From: CAZGOM01 sp964527265 | GTDB lineage: Bacteria > Planctomycetota > Phycisphaerae > Phycisphaerales > Phycisphaeraceae | DNA: 64,000 bases | Reading direction: 5' to 3' | NCBI GenBank assembly: GCA_964527265.1 | Contig: CAZGOM010000006.1 | Location: 1 to 64,000 of the forward strand | Shown: one piece after another, positions 27,832 through 35,961 of the stretch | Layout of the letters: every line of letters starts with the position of its first letter | Position numbering within the stretch: position 1 is the stretch's first letter | Notes under the pieces: generated by a model | What the model saw: the letters and a program-made list of their open reading frames with translations, nothing else | Database searches by the model: none | Told to the model about the DNA's origin: nothing | Position numbers and translations under genes: made by a program

Positions 27832-27861
27832 GGGTTTTGGGTATTGGGTATTGGGTTCTGG
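27832..27861. repeat. 7-base-periodic GGG array abutting a start codon
   Basis: GGG at 27832, 27839, 27846 and 27853, then GG at 27860: four G-tracts with 4-base loops, a G-quadruplex pattern on the + strand. It begins 7 bases from the ATG at 27825, so on the mRNA strand the translation start region is C-rich (ACCCAAAACCC-like) rather than purine-rich. Confidence 0.6.
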
Positions 27862-28041
27862 CAGAGAAGAGGGAGCTAGTGATGGATTTGAGATTAGCGG
27901 ATTGGTCGTGGTGCGGGTATGGAAAAGATTGATGGGAGATGGAGGATGTTGATTGATTTAATGGGTGGAGGTTTTGAATTATGATTTGAGAAGGTTGTAA
28001 CTGGTTGTTTTATTTTGAGTTATAGGCTTGGAGGTGGGGCG

Positions 28042-28905
28042 ATGAGCGAGAAGGAATTGATTGTGGGGTGCCAGCCGGTGCCGGCGGACCCGTTTTTTCG
28101 GATTGAGAGCCCGGCGACACATATGCCGTTCCGGGTGCGGGCGCTGGGATATACGGCCAATTTGCCGAAGCACATGACGCGGGGGACGTATTTTGATGAT
28201 GCGATGCTGATGGTGTTTGTGTCGGGGAGGGGGACATTTAAGCAGCATGGGCGAGTGCGGGAGATGACGGCGGGAACTGTGGCGATTGTGCTGCCGGAAG
28301 GGGATACGGGCGTGCTGATGAGCGATGAGGATAAGCCGTACGCGCATCTGCATGCGCGGTTTAACGGGTCGCTGGCGTTGGAAATCGCGCGGCGTGTGGT
28401 GAAGGCACGGGGGACGCATATTTTTCATATGGAGGGTTGGCGGGATCTGGCGGCAGTATTGAAACGCGGATTGATGGCCTGGCCGGGGTTTGAGTTTGGC
28501 GAGCGCACGGAACCGGAGCGGTTCAGGCCGGTGGATGCGAACCTGGCGGAGGCGCTGGCGATGCTGGATGCGCCGGTGTCGGTGGATGGGCCGGGGATCA
28601 CACGCGCGAGGCTGGCACAGTACATCCATCAGAGGATTGACGGGCCGATCAATCTAGAGGAGATGGCGAAGGTGTTTGGAGTGAGTAAGCCGCACTTGTG
28701 CCGCGTGGCAAAGCATGAACTGGGAACGACGATTCATGACCATTGGGAGTCTTTGAAAATGGCATGGGCGAGAATGTTATTGAAGGATGCGACATTGAGC
28801 GTGGGACAGGTGGCGGAGCGATTGGGGTATGCGGACCCGTTTTATTTTTCGAAGGTGTTTAAGCAGCATGAGGGGCGGAGCCCGGATGTGTGGAGGAGGG
28901 GGTGA
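28042..28905 (+). CDS. AraC-family transcriptional regulator
   Basis: 287 residues. The N-terminal cupin-like sensor domain (about 15-170: HMTRGTYFDDAMLMVFVSGRG, AGTVAIVLPEGD) probably binds a sugar. The C-terminal double helix-turn-helix (about 195-287) is clear: INLEEMAKVFGVSKPHLCRV and LSVGQVAERLGYADPFYFSKVFKQHEG, ending DVWRRG. ATG 28042 has GGAGG 7 bases upstream; an in-frame start at 28015 is less likely. It is divergent from the propeller glycosidase gene with 216 bases between starts, the classical arrangement for control of a carbohydrate gene. Confidence 0.92.
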   Translation: MSEKELIVGCQPVPADPFFRIESPATHMPFRVRALGYTANLPKHMTRGTYFDDAMLMVFVSGRGTFKQHGRVREMTAGTVAIVLPEGDTGVLMSDEDKPYAHLHARFNGSLALEIARRVVKARGTHIFHMEGWRDLAAVLKRGLMAWPGFEFGERTEPERFRPVDANLAEALAMLDAPVSVDGPGITRARLAQYIHQRIDGPINLEEMAKVFGVSKPHLCRVAKHELGTTIHDHWESLKMAWARMLLKDATLSVGQVAERLGYADPFYFSKVFKQHEGRSPDVWRRG

Positions 28906-29134
28906 ACCGGCAGGAGCCGGTCTCCCGCGTCCTGTGTCTTGCGTCCAAGATGATTGAAGACGTCGAAAAGCAAAGATTCCAGAGGGAGTGCGATGTCTAA
29001 GCCCCTTTTTTACGGCACGAACGGCTGCATATGTTGATGCAGATGAGGGAGGAACTGAGGGCTGAATCAGGGGAGTGATGGGTCGGGTTGGGCCTATGAT
29101 CGTGCATAAAGACGCTATGCACAGGAGGCGGGCC

Positions 29135-29518
29135 ATGAAGAATTCATTTTGTGTGATCGGGATGCTTGTGGTGCTGATGTGCGCTGGGCTCATAGGGTGC
29201 GCGAGTGAACCGGAACGCAAATGGTTCACAGCGGAGACAGGGCCGGATCCGGCGCAGGTGGATCGATTGAGGCCGTTTGTTGGGATGGCGGACCAGAGAG
29301 CGGCGGCCTATTTGGCGCAGAAGGGGTATCAAGAGCCAGTGCGCGCACTTGAAGGTTATGACCGGGCATTTTTAGAAGAGACGCGTGAAGATGGGCGCAA
29401 GGAATTCACAGTGCTGTACACGCAACGGAAAATCGACCCGTCTGTGAATGCTGAAGCCGCGCGATTCAGGGTGGTGGTGGATGAGGAGAACAAGAAAGCG
29501 ATGCTGGTGGAACGGTGA
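29135..29518 (+). CDS. Small lipoprotein, 127 aa
   Basis: MKNSFCVIGMLVVLMCAGLI followed by GC gives a lipobox (LIGC), so signal peptidase II processing at the Cys is expected, anchoring the protein to a membrane. The mature part is about 105 residues, including QRAAAYLAQKGYQEPVRALEG and ARFRVVVDEENKKAMLVER, which looks like a small alpha/beta domain. I do not recognise the family. ATG 29135 has AGGAGG about 6 bases upstream, decisive against 29075. It is followed by the tRNA-Gly promoter. Confidence 0.75.
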   Translation: MKNSFCVIGMLVVLMCAGLIGCASEPERKWFTAETGPDPAQVDRLRPFVGMADQRAAAYLAQKGYQEPVRALEGYDRAFLEETREDGRKEFTVLYTQRKIDPSVNAEAARFRVVVDEENKKAMLVER

Positions 29519-29532
29519 GGACGGAGGCAGGA

Positions 29533-29561
29533 TTGGACAATTTTGGGCGATTGCGGATAAT
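29533..29561 (+). promoter_or_regulatory. Promoter of tRNA-Gly
   Basis: TTGGAC (29533-29538), a 17-base spacer and GATAAT (29556-29561). Predicted transcription starts about 6 bases before the tRNA 5' end. Confidence 0.7.
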
Positions 29562-29573
29562 AAGACATCAACC

Positions 29574-29645
29574 GCGGGCGTAACTCAATGGTAGAGTGTC
29601 AGCCTTCCAAGCTGAATGTTACGGGTTCGAGTCCCGTTGCCCGCT
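29574..29645 (+). tRNA. tRNA-Gly(TCC)
   Basis: 72-base cloverleaf. The acceptor stem GCGGGCG pairs with TGCCCGC (one G-U), and the discriminator is T. The anticodon loop CTTCCAA gives TCC, reading GGA (glycine). The T arm ACGGG-TTCGAGT-CCCGT is intact. CCA is not encoded. A promoter lies upstream and a terminator directly downstream. Confidence 0.97.
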
Positions 29646-29652
29646 TTCTAAG

Positions 29653-29679
29653 AAAAACCCCTTCAATGAAGGGGTTTTT
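29653..29679 (+). terminator. Intrinsic terminator of tRNA-Gly
   Basis: AAAAACCCCTTC (29653-29664) and GAAGGGGTTTTT (29668-29679) form a 12-bp stem with a 3-base loop, ending in T. It starts 8 bases after the tRNA. Confidence 0.93.
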
Positions 29680-29722
29680 GCTTTAAATCGTTAAGTTAAG
29701 AATTTCAGCCTGCGGTGTGCTT

Positions 29723-30838
29723 TTAAGTGCCGGCGAGCGTCAGGCGGGCGTGGTCGGCGGCGGCGAGGGCTGCGCCTTGGGCTACGGCGCGGCTTGCCAG
29801 GGCGGCTTGTTTGATGGGGATGATACGGTTGGTGATTTTGAGGAGGCGGGCGTCAAGGGCGGCCTGGGTGTGGGCGATGAAATGGGTGTTGGCGAGGGGT
29901 TGGTCACCCCCGAGGATGATGGCCTGAGGGTCCAGAAGGTTTGCGATGTGGGCAATGGAGATGCCGACGTCGCGGGCGAGGGATTGGAGGAAAGGGGAGA
30001 GAGTGGCGTGAGGGGAGGCGAGGTCGGCGAGATCCTGATGGGTGCCGACAAGGCCATCGGGGGGTGTCATTCCGATGTCGAGTTCGCCGGCGGCGAAGTG
30101 GATGCCGCGGTAGAGCTCACCACGAAGGAAGATGGCAGCGCCGTAGGATTTGAAGTCGACAGCATGAGAAGAGGGGGTGGGGTTAACTGTGTATGCGATA
30201 AAGTCGGTGAGGTCCTGGGCGGCGCCGGATTGGGCTTCGGCGAGAGCGGAGAGGTTGACGTTGTGATCGATGTAAGCGGGTGCCCCGAAGCGCATGGCGA
30301 GCGGTTGGGCGAGGGGAAGATTGACCGCGTGGAAGGGTGTGGAGAGAAGAATGATGCCGCGGTGGGCGTCGACGACACCGGGAAGACCGAGACCCAGACC
30401 CAGGAGTTGTCCGGCGGGCTTGCCACGTTTGGCGAGCCATGATTCGACGGCTTGAAAGAGGGTGTCAGGAAGGGTGTGGAGGTCGGGCTTGCCGGGGAGG
30501 GTGAGATCGTCGATGAAGGTGCCGGCGGCGTCGTGAAGGACGATGTAGGTGGCCTGCGTGCGGAGCTCGATGCCCAGGACGTAGCCGAGGTCCGGGTTAA
30601 TTTCGAGGAGGATCTGTTTTTTGCCGACGAGTGTGGATTCGCGGCGTCCGGCGGTGCGGAGGAGATTTTTATCCAGCATTTCGCGGACGATGTAGGTCAG
30701 GGTAGAGCCACGCAGGCCGGTCATGTGGGAGAGCTGGATGCGGGAGAGGGTTTTGTGCTGGCGAAAGAGAAGCATGGCCATGCGGCGGTTTGCGGTGGCG
30801 CTGGTGGTCTGGTTGGATTTGGTGGCTGAGATGATCAT
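29723..30838 (-). CDS. ROK-family transcriptional regulator with degenerate kinase motifs
   Basis: 371 residues from ATG 30838. The N-terminal winged helix-turn-helix (about 8-65: NRRMAMLLFRQHKTLSRIQLSHMTGL...TYIVREML) marks a NagC/XylR-type regulator. The ROK sugar-kinase-like fold follows (LGLGLPGVVD, RGELYRGIHFAAGELD). Kinase features are degraded: the first ATP loop reads GIELRTQAT instead of GIDxGGTK, the catalytic Asp of ENDAN is Asn (IDHNVN), and the zinc CxCGxxGC motif is missing. It is probably a pure sugar-responsive regulator. A G-tract array abuts the start (30842-30870). An open extension to 31069 is low-complexity and rejected. Confidence 0.88.
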   Translation of the reverse strand: MIISATKSNQTTSATANRRMAMLLFRQHKTLSRIQLSHMTGLRGSTLTYIVREMLDKNLLRTAGRRESTLVGKKQILLEINPDLGYVLGIELRTQATYIVLHDAAGTFIDDLTLPGKPDLHTLPDTLFQAVESWLAKRGKPAGQLLGLGLGLPGVVDAHRGIILLSTPFHAVNLPLAQPLAMRFGAPAYIDHNVNLSALAEAQSGAAQDLTDFIAYTVNPTPSSHAVDFKSYGAAIFLRGELYRGIHFAAGELDIGMTPPDGLVGTHQDLADLASPHATLSPFLQSLARDVGISIAHIANLLDPQAIILGGDQPLANTHFIAHTQAALDARLLKITNRIIPIKQAALASRAVAQGAALAAADHARLTLAGT

Positions 30839-30841
30839 TGT

Positions 30842-30870
30842 GGGGAGGGGCTGGGGGCTAGGGTCTGGGG
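30842..30870. repeat. G-tract array abutting the ROK regulator start
   Basis: Five G-tracts at 30842-30845, 30847-30850, 30853-30857, 30861-30863 and 30867-30870, with loops of 1-3 bases, a strong G-quadruplex pattern on the + strand. It begins 4 bases from the ATG at 30838, so on the mRNA strand the translation start region is C-rich. Confidence 0.5.
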
Positions 30871-30986
30871 TCTTGTCAGAAGGATAGAGTTTTTCCGGGG
30901 AAATCCAAGTGGGTTTCAGAGCAGTTTTGAGACGCAGGGCTGATACGAATCCGATCTGTGGCACGCGGTGCGGCTGTGCTTGAACT

Positions 30987-31655
30987 TTACTGGTGGGTGA
31001 AGGTGACCCAGGGCTGGATGATTTGCTCGTTTGCGACGGTGGCGACGCGGGCGTCCATGAAAAGGACATTGCCGCGGGTCATGTGGCGGGTGGGGTCAGG
31101 GAGCCGGGTGGTGTAGTTGGAGCGGTCGAAGACCCAGCCGATGACGGAAGAGGTGATAAGGGGGGCGGTGGAATCCCAGAGTACGGCGTATTCACCCGGG
31201 AGGGTGACTTGATCGATGCGTTTACCGATGGGTGAGCCGGTGGTGGAGGCGCCTTTGCCGTAGGAGTTGAGGTCGGCGTTGAAGCCATAGCCGCCGCCGA
31301 GCTCCCATTTCTGGACGAGGGGATCGGTGGGGCGAAGAGTTTCGGCAGGGCATTCAAAGATGGAGATTTTTGCTTTGGGCAGGCGGCCTGAGTTGATGAG
31401 GGTGGTGGGCCAGCGGCTGACGCCATCGCTGTGGGTGAGCCAGCGGTGGCCGTAATCGCCTGCGTAGCCAGACATGGACTGCCCGATCTGGCGGAGGCCG
31501 GAGGAGCAGCGGATGACGTTTGCAGTGTCGCGTGCTTTGCTGAGGGCGGGGAGGGCGATACCGATGAGGAGGGCGATGATGGAAATGACGACGAGGAGCT
31601 CGATAAGGCTAAAGCCGCGGAGCGCCTTGGCGAGGGCGGGAGAGGGGTGTGACAT
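30987..31655 (-). CDS. Pseudopilin-like protein, 222 aa
   Basis: Class III signal GFSLIELLVVISIIALLIGI (about residues 14-33): Gly-Phe cleavage, Glu at +5, then LPALSKARDTANVIRCSSGLRQIG, the shared helix continuation. The globular part is shorter than in the other three copies. Near the C-terminus MTRGNVLFMDARVA corresponds to the H-X9-DG closing segment with DG changed to DA. It starts at ATG 31655. A promoter-like TTGACT-16-TATTCT lies upstream (31741-31768). Not close to any secretion operon. Confidence 0.87.
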   Translation of the reverse strand: MSHPSPALAKALRGFSLIELLVVISIIALLIGIALPALSKARDTANVIRCSSGLRQIGQSMSGYAGDYGHRWLTHSDGVSRWPTTLINSGRLPKAKISIFECPAETLRPTDPLVQKWELGGGYGFNADLNSYGKGASTTGSPIGKRIDQVTLPGEYAVLWDSTAPLITSSVIGWVFDRSNYTTRLPDPTRHMTRGNVLFMDARVATVANEQIIQPWVTFTHQ

Positions 31656-31740
31656 GGCGTTGGTCTCCAGGCGGGTAAGTCCCGCCGACGTGCACGGACG
31701 TGGTGCATGGGTCGACAGGTAAGTGTAGGTGTCTGATTGA

Positions 31741-31768
31741 AGAATAGCGGTTGAAATGGGTAAGTCAA
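31741..31768 (-). promoter_or_regulatory. Promoter-like pair for the pseudopilin gene at 31655
   Basis: In gene orientation TTGACT (31763-31768), a 16-base spacer and TATTCT (31741-31746). The predicted leader is about 80 bases. The 17-bp pseudopilin element is not present here. Confidence 0.4.
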
Positions 31769-31831
31769 CAAAAATTAGATCAATGAATGAATAAATGTTG
31801 CAATGGAGAATTTGAGGGATATAGTCAGGGT

Positions 31832-32848
31832 ATGAAGCACATCAACAAACTTATCGTGGTCGGGTTGGCAGGGGGGATGCTGATTTCTCTGGGTTGCGCG
31901 GGCTCGGCCTGGGCGGCGGAGGAGAAAGGAATCGCTCAGAAGTCCAAGGCGGGAGCCAAGCGGGTGACGGGCGTGAGCGGGCTGTGGGTGTGGCAGGCCA
32001 AGAGCGTGGGGACGCCGGAGGCGCGGCGTGAGCTGGTGGCGTTTGCGGCCAAGCACGGCTTCAACCGGTTGTTTGTGCAGGTGCGGTTTGAGTCTGGATC
32101 TGTGGCGGCGGGCAAGCCGGTGGTGTCGGATGCGGAGGGGTGGAAGGACCTGGTGAGCTCTGCCAAGGAGAAGGGGATTGTGATTGAGGCGTTGGATGGG
32201 GACCCGGAAATGGCGCGGGGTGCGAACCATGGGAAACTACTGGCGAAGCTGGATGCGATCATCGCAATGGACAAGGGGCTGCCGGAAGGGGCGAAACTGG
32301 CGGGGGTGCATTACGACATTGAGCCGTACACGGCGAAGGCGTGGAAGGAGGGGGATCGGCAAGCGGTGATGAAGGAGTTTCTGGATGGATTCTGGGCGAT
32401 GAAAAAGAAGCTTGATGTGGATGCGCCGCACATGGTTTTGGGGGCGGATATCCCGTTCTGGTACGACAACAAGACCAAGGAAGATGACAGCTGCGTGGTG
32501 GAATACGGCGGGAAGACGAAGAACTTTCAGGAACATATCCAGGATGTGACGGATTACATCGGTGTGATGTCGTATCGCCGGAAGGCGACGGGAGGCAACT
32601 CCGTGACAGCGGTGGTGGAGAACGAGGTGGCATATGCGCAGAAGATCGGCAAGACAGTTTGCGCAGCTCTGGAGACGGGGCAGGTGAAAGAGACGCCGAC
32701 GGTGAGCTTCTATGGCGTGCCGGTGGAAGAGTTTTGGGCGCAGAAGAAACTGGTGGAAGACACGCTGGGCAAGAGCGCGGGATATGGCGGGATCCTTGTG
32801 CATTCTTATGAGAATCTGAAGGCATATCTGAGCGAGGGGGCCAAGTAG
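31832..32848 (+). CDS. Exported (alpha/beta)8-barrel-like protein, 338 aa
   Basis: Signal peptide MKHINKLIVVGLAGGMLISL-GCAGSAWA, cleaved before AEEKG; the internal LGC is an alternative, non-canonical lipobox. The mature protein looks like a TIM barrel: GLWVWQAKSVGTPEARRELVAFAAKHGFNRLFVQV, EGWKDLVSSAKEKGIVIEALDG, GVHYDIEPYTAKAW, LGADIPFWYDN and YIGVMSYRRKATGG, with Asp/Glu at strand ends (HYDIEP) suggesting a glycoside-hydrolase-like site. The enzyme is unassigned. ATG 31832 is preferred because it places the signal peptide at the N-terminus; 31787 would add an unrelated tail. Confidence 0.8.
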   Translation: MKHINKLIVVGLAGGMLISLGCAGSAWAAEEKGIAQKSKAGAKRVTGVSGLWVWQAKSVGTPEARRELVAFAAKHGFNRLFVQVRFESGSVAAGKPVVSDAEGWKDLVSSAKEKGIVIEALDGDPEMARGANHGKLLAKLDAIIAMDKGLPEGAKLAGVHYDIEPYTAKAWKEGDRQAVMKEFLDGFWAMKKKLDVDAPHMVLGADIPFWYDNKTKEDDSCVVEYGGKTKNFQEHIQDVTDYIGVMSYRRKATGGNSVTAVVENEVAYAQKIGKTVCAALETGQVKETPTVSFYGVPVEEFWAQKKLVEDTLGKSAGYGGILVHSYENLKAYLSEGAK

Positions 32849-33167
32849 GGAACGTGGGCGATTTTTATCAATGGAATGGGCCTTAAAGATTTGGCTTGAA
32901 TTTCTTGACAGTCAGTGGACGATCTATAGACTTTGGCGAAGCGGCGTAAAAGCAGGCAACGCGCTTTTTTGTGTTGATTTGTGTGAATTCCATGATGAAT
33001 TCGCTGGTTGAAACAGGCGTTTGAAGTTCGGAGTCAAACGCTGTTGTTTCAGGGATCCAGATTTTTGATTTTTACCACACCCTGATTTTGTGTGGATACG
33101 GCTGACGCAGCCCGTGTGGTGTGTTTGGTTGTTTTATGGCGTTGATGCCGGGGGTTTAGGGGTCAGC
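32849..33167 (+). other. 319-base leader or intergenic region with hairpins
   Basis: A promoter-like TTGACA (32905-32910) and TATAGA (32925-32930) have only 14 bases between them, shorter than ideal. Further on, GCGTTTGA (33017-33024) pairs with TCAAACGC (33034-33041) in an 8-bp stem that can be extended with bulges to 33010-33050. A second small stem is CCACAC/GTGTGG (about 33075-33097). If transcription starts near 32937, the gene at 33168 has a leader of about 230 bases. Confidence 0.4.
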
Positions 33168-33686
33168 ATGGCATATAAGAAGTTGTCTCAACTGACGGAT
33201 CTGGAATTGGACCGTCTGGTGCATGAGATTGTGGAGGGACGGCTGGTGAAGCTGGACCCGGATTCGAGTGCGATTTTCGAGATCACCCCCAAGACGCTGC
33301 CGGAATACAGCCGGAATCGTTCGGATACTGAAGGGGCGGTACGGGGATTGATTAACTGCGGCAAGCTCAATACGCGTACGACATGGCCGATTGTGACGGC
33401 GCGTTGTCTGTATAAGGGAAAAATCGAGCCGGTGGCGTTTTTGCTGCAGAACAATGGGCCGCTGAAGGCGGTGCCGGGGGCGAGAAACTGGACGGTGATC
33501 CGTGATGGGAAACAGGAGCGTGCGATGTGCGAGCTGCTGGTGTTGCACTTTTGGCATGGACGGTCGGGGATGCGGGCAATTGATATGAGTGCGTCTGCGA
33601 CGATGCCGATCAACGGCCTGCCGGGGATGAAACTAGAGGAAGATGGGGTGAGTTGGGCGATTGAAACGAGTGGTAAGAGGGGTTGA
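33168..33686 (+). CDS. Hypothetical protein, 172 aa
   Basis: Unrecognised soluble protein. It begins MAYKKLSQLTDLELDRLVHEIVEG, a helical start, then alternating strands (WPIVTARCLYKGKIEPVAFLLQNNGP, NWTVIRDGKQERAMCELLVLHFWHG). No signal peptide or membrane segment. It may contain a small DNA- or RNA-binding domain, but no motif proves it. ATG 33168 has AGGGG with good spacing; an upstream GTG at 33090 is rejected because it adds a hydrophobic tail. The long hairpin-bearing leader upstream suggests post-transcriptional control. Confidence 0.65.
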   Translation: MAYKKLSQLTDLELDRLVHEIVEGRLVKLDPDSSAIFEITPKTLPEYSRNRSDTEGAVRGLINCGKLNTRTTWPIVTARCLYKGKIEPVAFLLQNNGPLKAVPGARNWTVIRDGKQERAMCELLVLHFWHGRSGMRAIDMSASATMPINGLPGMKLEEDGVSWAIETSGKRG

Positions 33687-33736
33687 GGAAGAAGCCCTCA
33701 GTTCCGGGTGGAAGAGGAGTCGAAGAAGGCATGTGG

Positions 33737-34543
33737 TCAATTGAGATTGAGGGTTTGGCCGGGGGTGATTTGAATGGGTTTGTTATCGGCGGTGGCCCAG
33801 ATGGTGGTGGCGGTGGGGTTGTGGACGATGCGACCGTCGACGGAGAATTGGAGTTGCTGGCGGGCGAGGGTGTAGTCGACAAGTTCGATGAGGGTGGGAT
33901 ACCAGAATGTTGCCTGGTTTGAGGCGCGTTTGCAGAGGGCGGTGATATTGTCCCAACCGACATTGGGGTGGTCGAACTCATAGCTGTGGCCCATGGCGAT
34001 GAGGGTCTGGTTGGAGAGGCGGTCTGGGAGGGCGAGGAATTTTTCGAGTGTGGCGTTGGCGTCGGTATGGCGGCAAGTAAAGCCGAGGCGGAGGAAATTG
34101 GCTTTGGGGAAGCTGAAGGGGATGATTTCGGTGGTGCGGGCGTATGTGAGGCCGGAGGCGTCGAGGGTGCGGATGACGCTGTCATCGAATGAGCCGTAGG
34201 GGTAAGCGAAGCCGCGGACGGGATAACCGGTGAGGGCTTCGAGGTTTCTGCGGTCATCGATGACTTCGCGGAAGACATCGGCTGGTGAAGCGAGGGGGAG
34301 ATGTGGATGAGTAAGAGTGTGGCCGGCGACTTCGTGGTTGGCGTAGAGGGATTTGATTTCGTCAGGATGAATGAAGCCTGTGTTGCCAAGGCGGGTGGAG
34401 TTGAGATGGAATGTGGCACGAATGGCGTGTTGATTGAGGATATCGACGAGGCGGCGGTCCTGATGGACGCCGTCATCGAAAGAGAGGGTGAAAGCGCGCC
34501 GTTTTGCGCCGGGATAGAGATCGAGGAGGAGAGGAGTGGGCAT
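33737..34543 (-). CDS. Polysaccharide deacetylase (CE4 type), copy 1
   Basis: 268-residue NodB-homology deacetylase, which removes N- or O-acetyl groups from polysaccharides such as chitin oligomers, peptidoglycan or xylan. Motif 1 FTLSFDDGV (catalytic and metal Asp), motif 2 GHTLTHPHL (metal His residues) and motif 3 GFAYPYGSFDD are present. The C-terminal 45 residues (QLQFSVDGRIVHNPTATTIWA...PIQITPGQTLNLN) are an extra small beta domain. No signal peptide, so it probably acts in the cytosol or is exported by an unseen route. It is about three quarters identical by eye, gap-free over its full length, to the next gene upstream. Confidence 0.92.
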   Translation of the reverse strand: MPTPLLLDLYPGAKRRAFTLSFDDGVHQDRRLVDILNQHAIRATFHLNSTRLGNTGFIHPDEIKSLYANHEVAGHTLTHPHLPLASPADVFREVIDDRRNLEALTGYPVRGFAYPYGSFDDSVIRTLDASGLTYARTTEIIPFSFPKANFLRLGFTCRHTDANATLEKFLALPDRLSNQTLIAMGHSYEFDHPNVGWDNITALCKRASNQATFWYPTLIELVDYTLARQQLQFSVDGRIVHNPTATTIWATADNKPIQITPGQTLNLN

Positions 34544-34598
34544 ATGGATTTTCGTTCAGCGAGGATTGTTTTTTGGGGCTTAAAAGCAGAACAATGAG

Positions 34599-35405
34599 TC
34601 AATTCAGGCTCAGGGTTTGGCGGGGGGTGATCTGGATGGGTTTGTTGTTGAAAGTGGCCCAGATGGTGGTGGCGGTGGGGTTGTGGACGATGCTGCCGTC
34701 GGCGGAAAATTGGAGCCGGAAGCGAGCGAGGGTGTAGTCGACGAGTTCGATGAGGGTGGGGTACCAGAAAGTGCCCTGGTTGGAGGCACGTTTGCAGAGG
34801 GCGGTGATGTTCTCCCAACCGACGCTGGGATGGTCGAATTCGTAGGTGTGGCCCAGGACGATGAGAGCTTGGTTGGAGAGGCGGTCCGGGAGGGTGAGGA
34901 ATTTTTCGAGGGCGGTGTTTGCGTCGGTGTGGTAGGAGGTTATTCCGAGGCGGAGGAAGTTGGTGTTGGGAAAGTCGAAGGGCATGATTTGGCCGGTGCG
35001 GGCGTAGGTGAGGCCGGAAGACTGAAGAATGGAAACGATGCGGTCGTCGAATTCGCCGTAGGGGTAAGCAAAGCCGCGGACGGGATAGCCCGTGAGGGTT
35101 TCGAGGTTTCTGCGGTCGTCGAGGACTTCACGGAGAATTTCGGAGGCGCTGAGCTGAGGGAGATGGGGGTGGGTGAGGGTGTGGCTGGCAACTTCGTGGT
35201 TGGTGTAGAGAGATTTGACTTCGTCAGCGTGGACACGGTTTTCGTTGCCTAGAAAGGCGGAGTTTAAGTGGAAGGTGCCACGGAGAGAGTGCTGGTTTAA
35301 GAGTTCGATGAAGCGGCGATCCTGGACGACGCCGTCGTCGAAGGAAAAAGTGAAAGCACGGCGTTTTGCGCCTGGGTAGAGGTTGAGGAGGAGTGGGTAT
35401 CGCAT
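34599..35405 (-). CDS. Polysaccharide deacetylase (CE4 type), copy 2
   Basis: Tandem paralogue of the gene at 33737-34543, also 268 residues. FTFSFDDGV, SHTLTHPHL and GFAYPYGEFDD are intact, so both copies should be active. Differences cluster in the region after motif 2 and in surface loops, while the C-terminal beta domain is nearly unchanged. The 55-base gap and same strand suggest one transcript with this copy first. The start ATG 35405 is preceded by CCCC, without a Shine-Dalgarno. Confidence 0.92.
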   Translation of the reverse strand: MRYPLLLNLYPGAKRRAFTFSFDDGVVQDRRFIELLNQHSLRGTFHLNSAFLGNENRVHADEVKSLYTNHEVASHTLTHPHLPQLSASEILREVLDDRRNLETLTGYPVRGFAYPYGEFDDRIVSILQSSGLTYARTGQIMPFDFPNTNFLRLGITSYHTDANTALEKFLTLPDRLSNQALIVLGHTYEFDHPSVGWENITALCKRASNQGTFWYPTLIELVDYTLARFRLQFSADGSIVHNPTATTIWATFNNKPIQITPRQTLSLN

Positions 35406-35601
35406 GGGGAGTTTCGCTTGATGGGTGAGTGGAAGGAAGATGAAAGTGAGCAGAAATAGTATCCAAAATGCACAGGTATTCTCGCGTGGTAGAAACCTAC
35501 CACAGAGAGGGAAGATTGATCGAATGATTTGGACAGCCGCCGGAGTAATGCGTCACACATGAGGCGCACGGTATTCATTCACGGAAAGCCGGGTTGTAGG
35601 C

Positions 35602-35961
35602 ATGCACGAAAAAGAGAGGGAGACGAAAGGCAGCAGACGTCACGAATTGAAGACGAATTGGCGGGCGCTTATTGCCTTGGTGGGGTTTGTTGCTTTTTTT
35701 ATTGTGACATTCCAGCTCGGGTGGTGGCCAGAGAGACACGCGTGGATATCTTGCCCGACGTTGCCTGAGACAGAGGAGTCTGAGGCTTCTAGGTTCATAT
35801 TGCCGGTTTGCGGGCCGCGGCCGATACCCGAAGAGGTATTGGAACCGGAGGCTGATGTGATGTTTGAGGAGTTGGATGGGAAATTGAGTGGGGGCTTAGG
35901 TTGCGGCGAGGGTGCCGTCTTCGACGAGTTCGAGCTTGCCGGTTTCAGGGTGGATGACTAA
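35602..35961 (+). CDS. Possible small membrane protein, 119 aa (doubtful)
   Basis: One membrane helix is predicted (ALIALVGFVAFFIVTFQLGWW, about residues 26-46) after a charged start, then an acidic, Pro-rich tail. The last 66 bases overlap the 3' end of the carbonic anhydrase gene on the other strand, and no good ribosome site is seen. It may be a short real gene or a chance frame. Confidence 0.3.
   Translation: MHEKERETKGSRRHELKTNWRALIALVGFVAFFIVTFQLGWWPERHAWISCPTLPETEESEASRFILPVCGPRPIPEEVLEPEADVMFEELDGKLSGGLGCGEGAVFDEFELAGFRVDD

Noticed and set aside
33610..34818. 402-residue minus-strand frame spanning both deacetylase genes
   Set aside because: It is in a different frame from the two intact CE4 genes and is Ser/Pro/Thr low-complexity.
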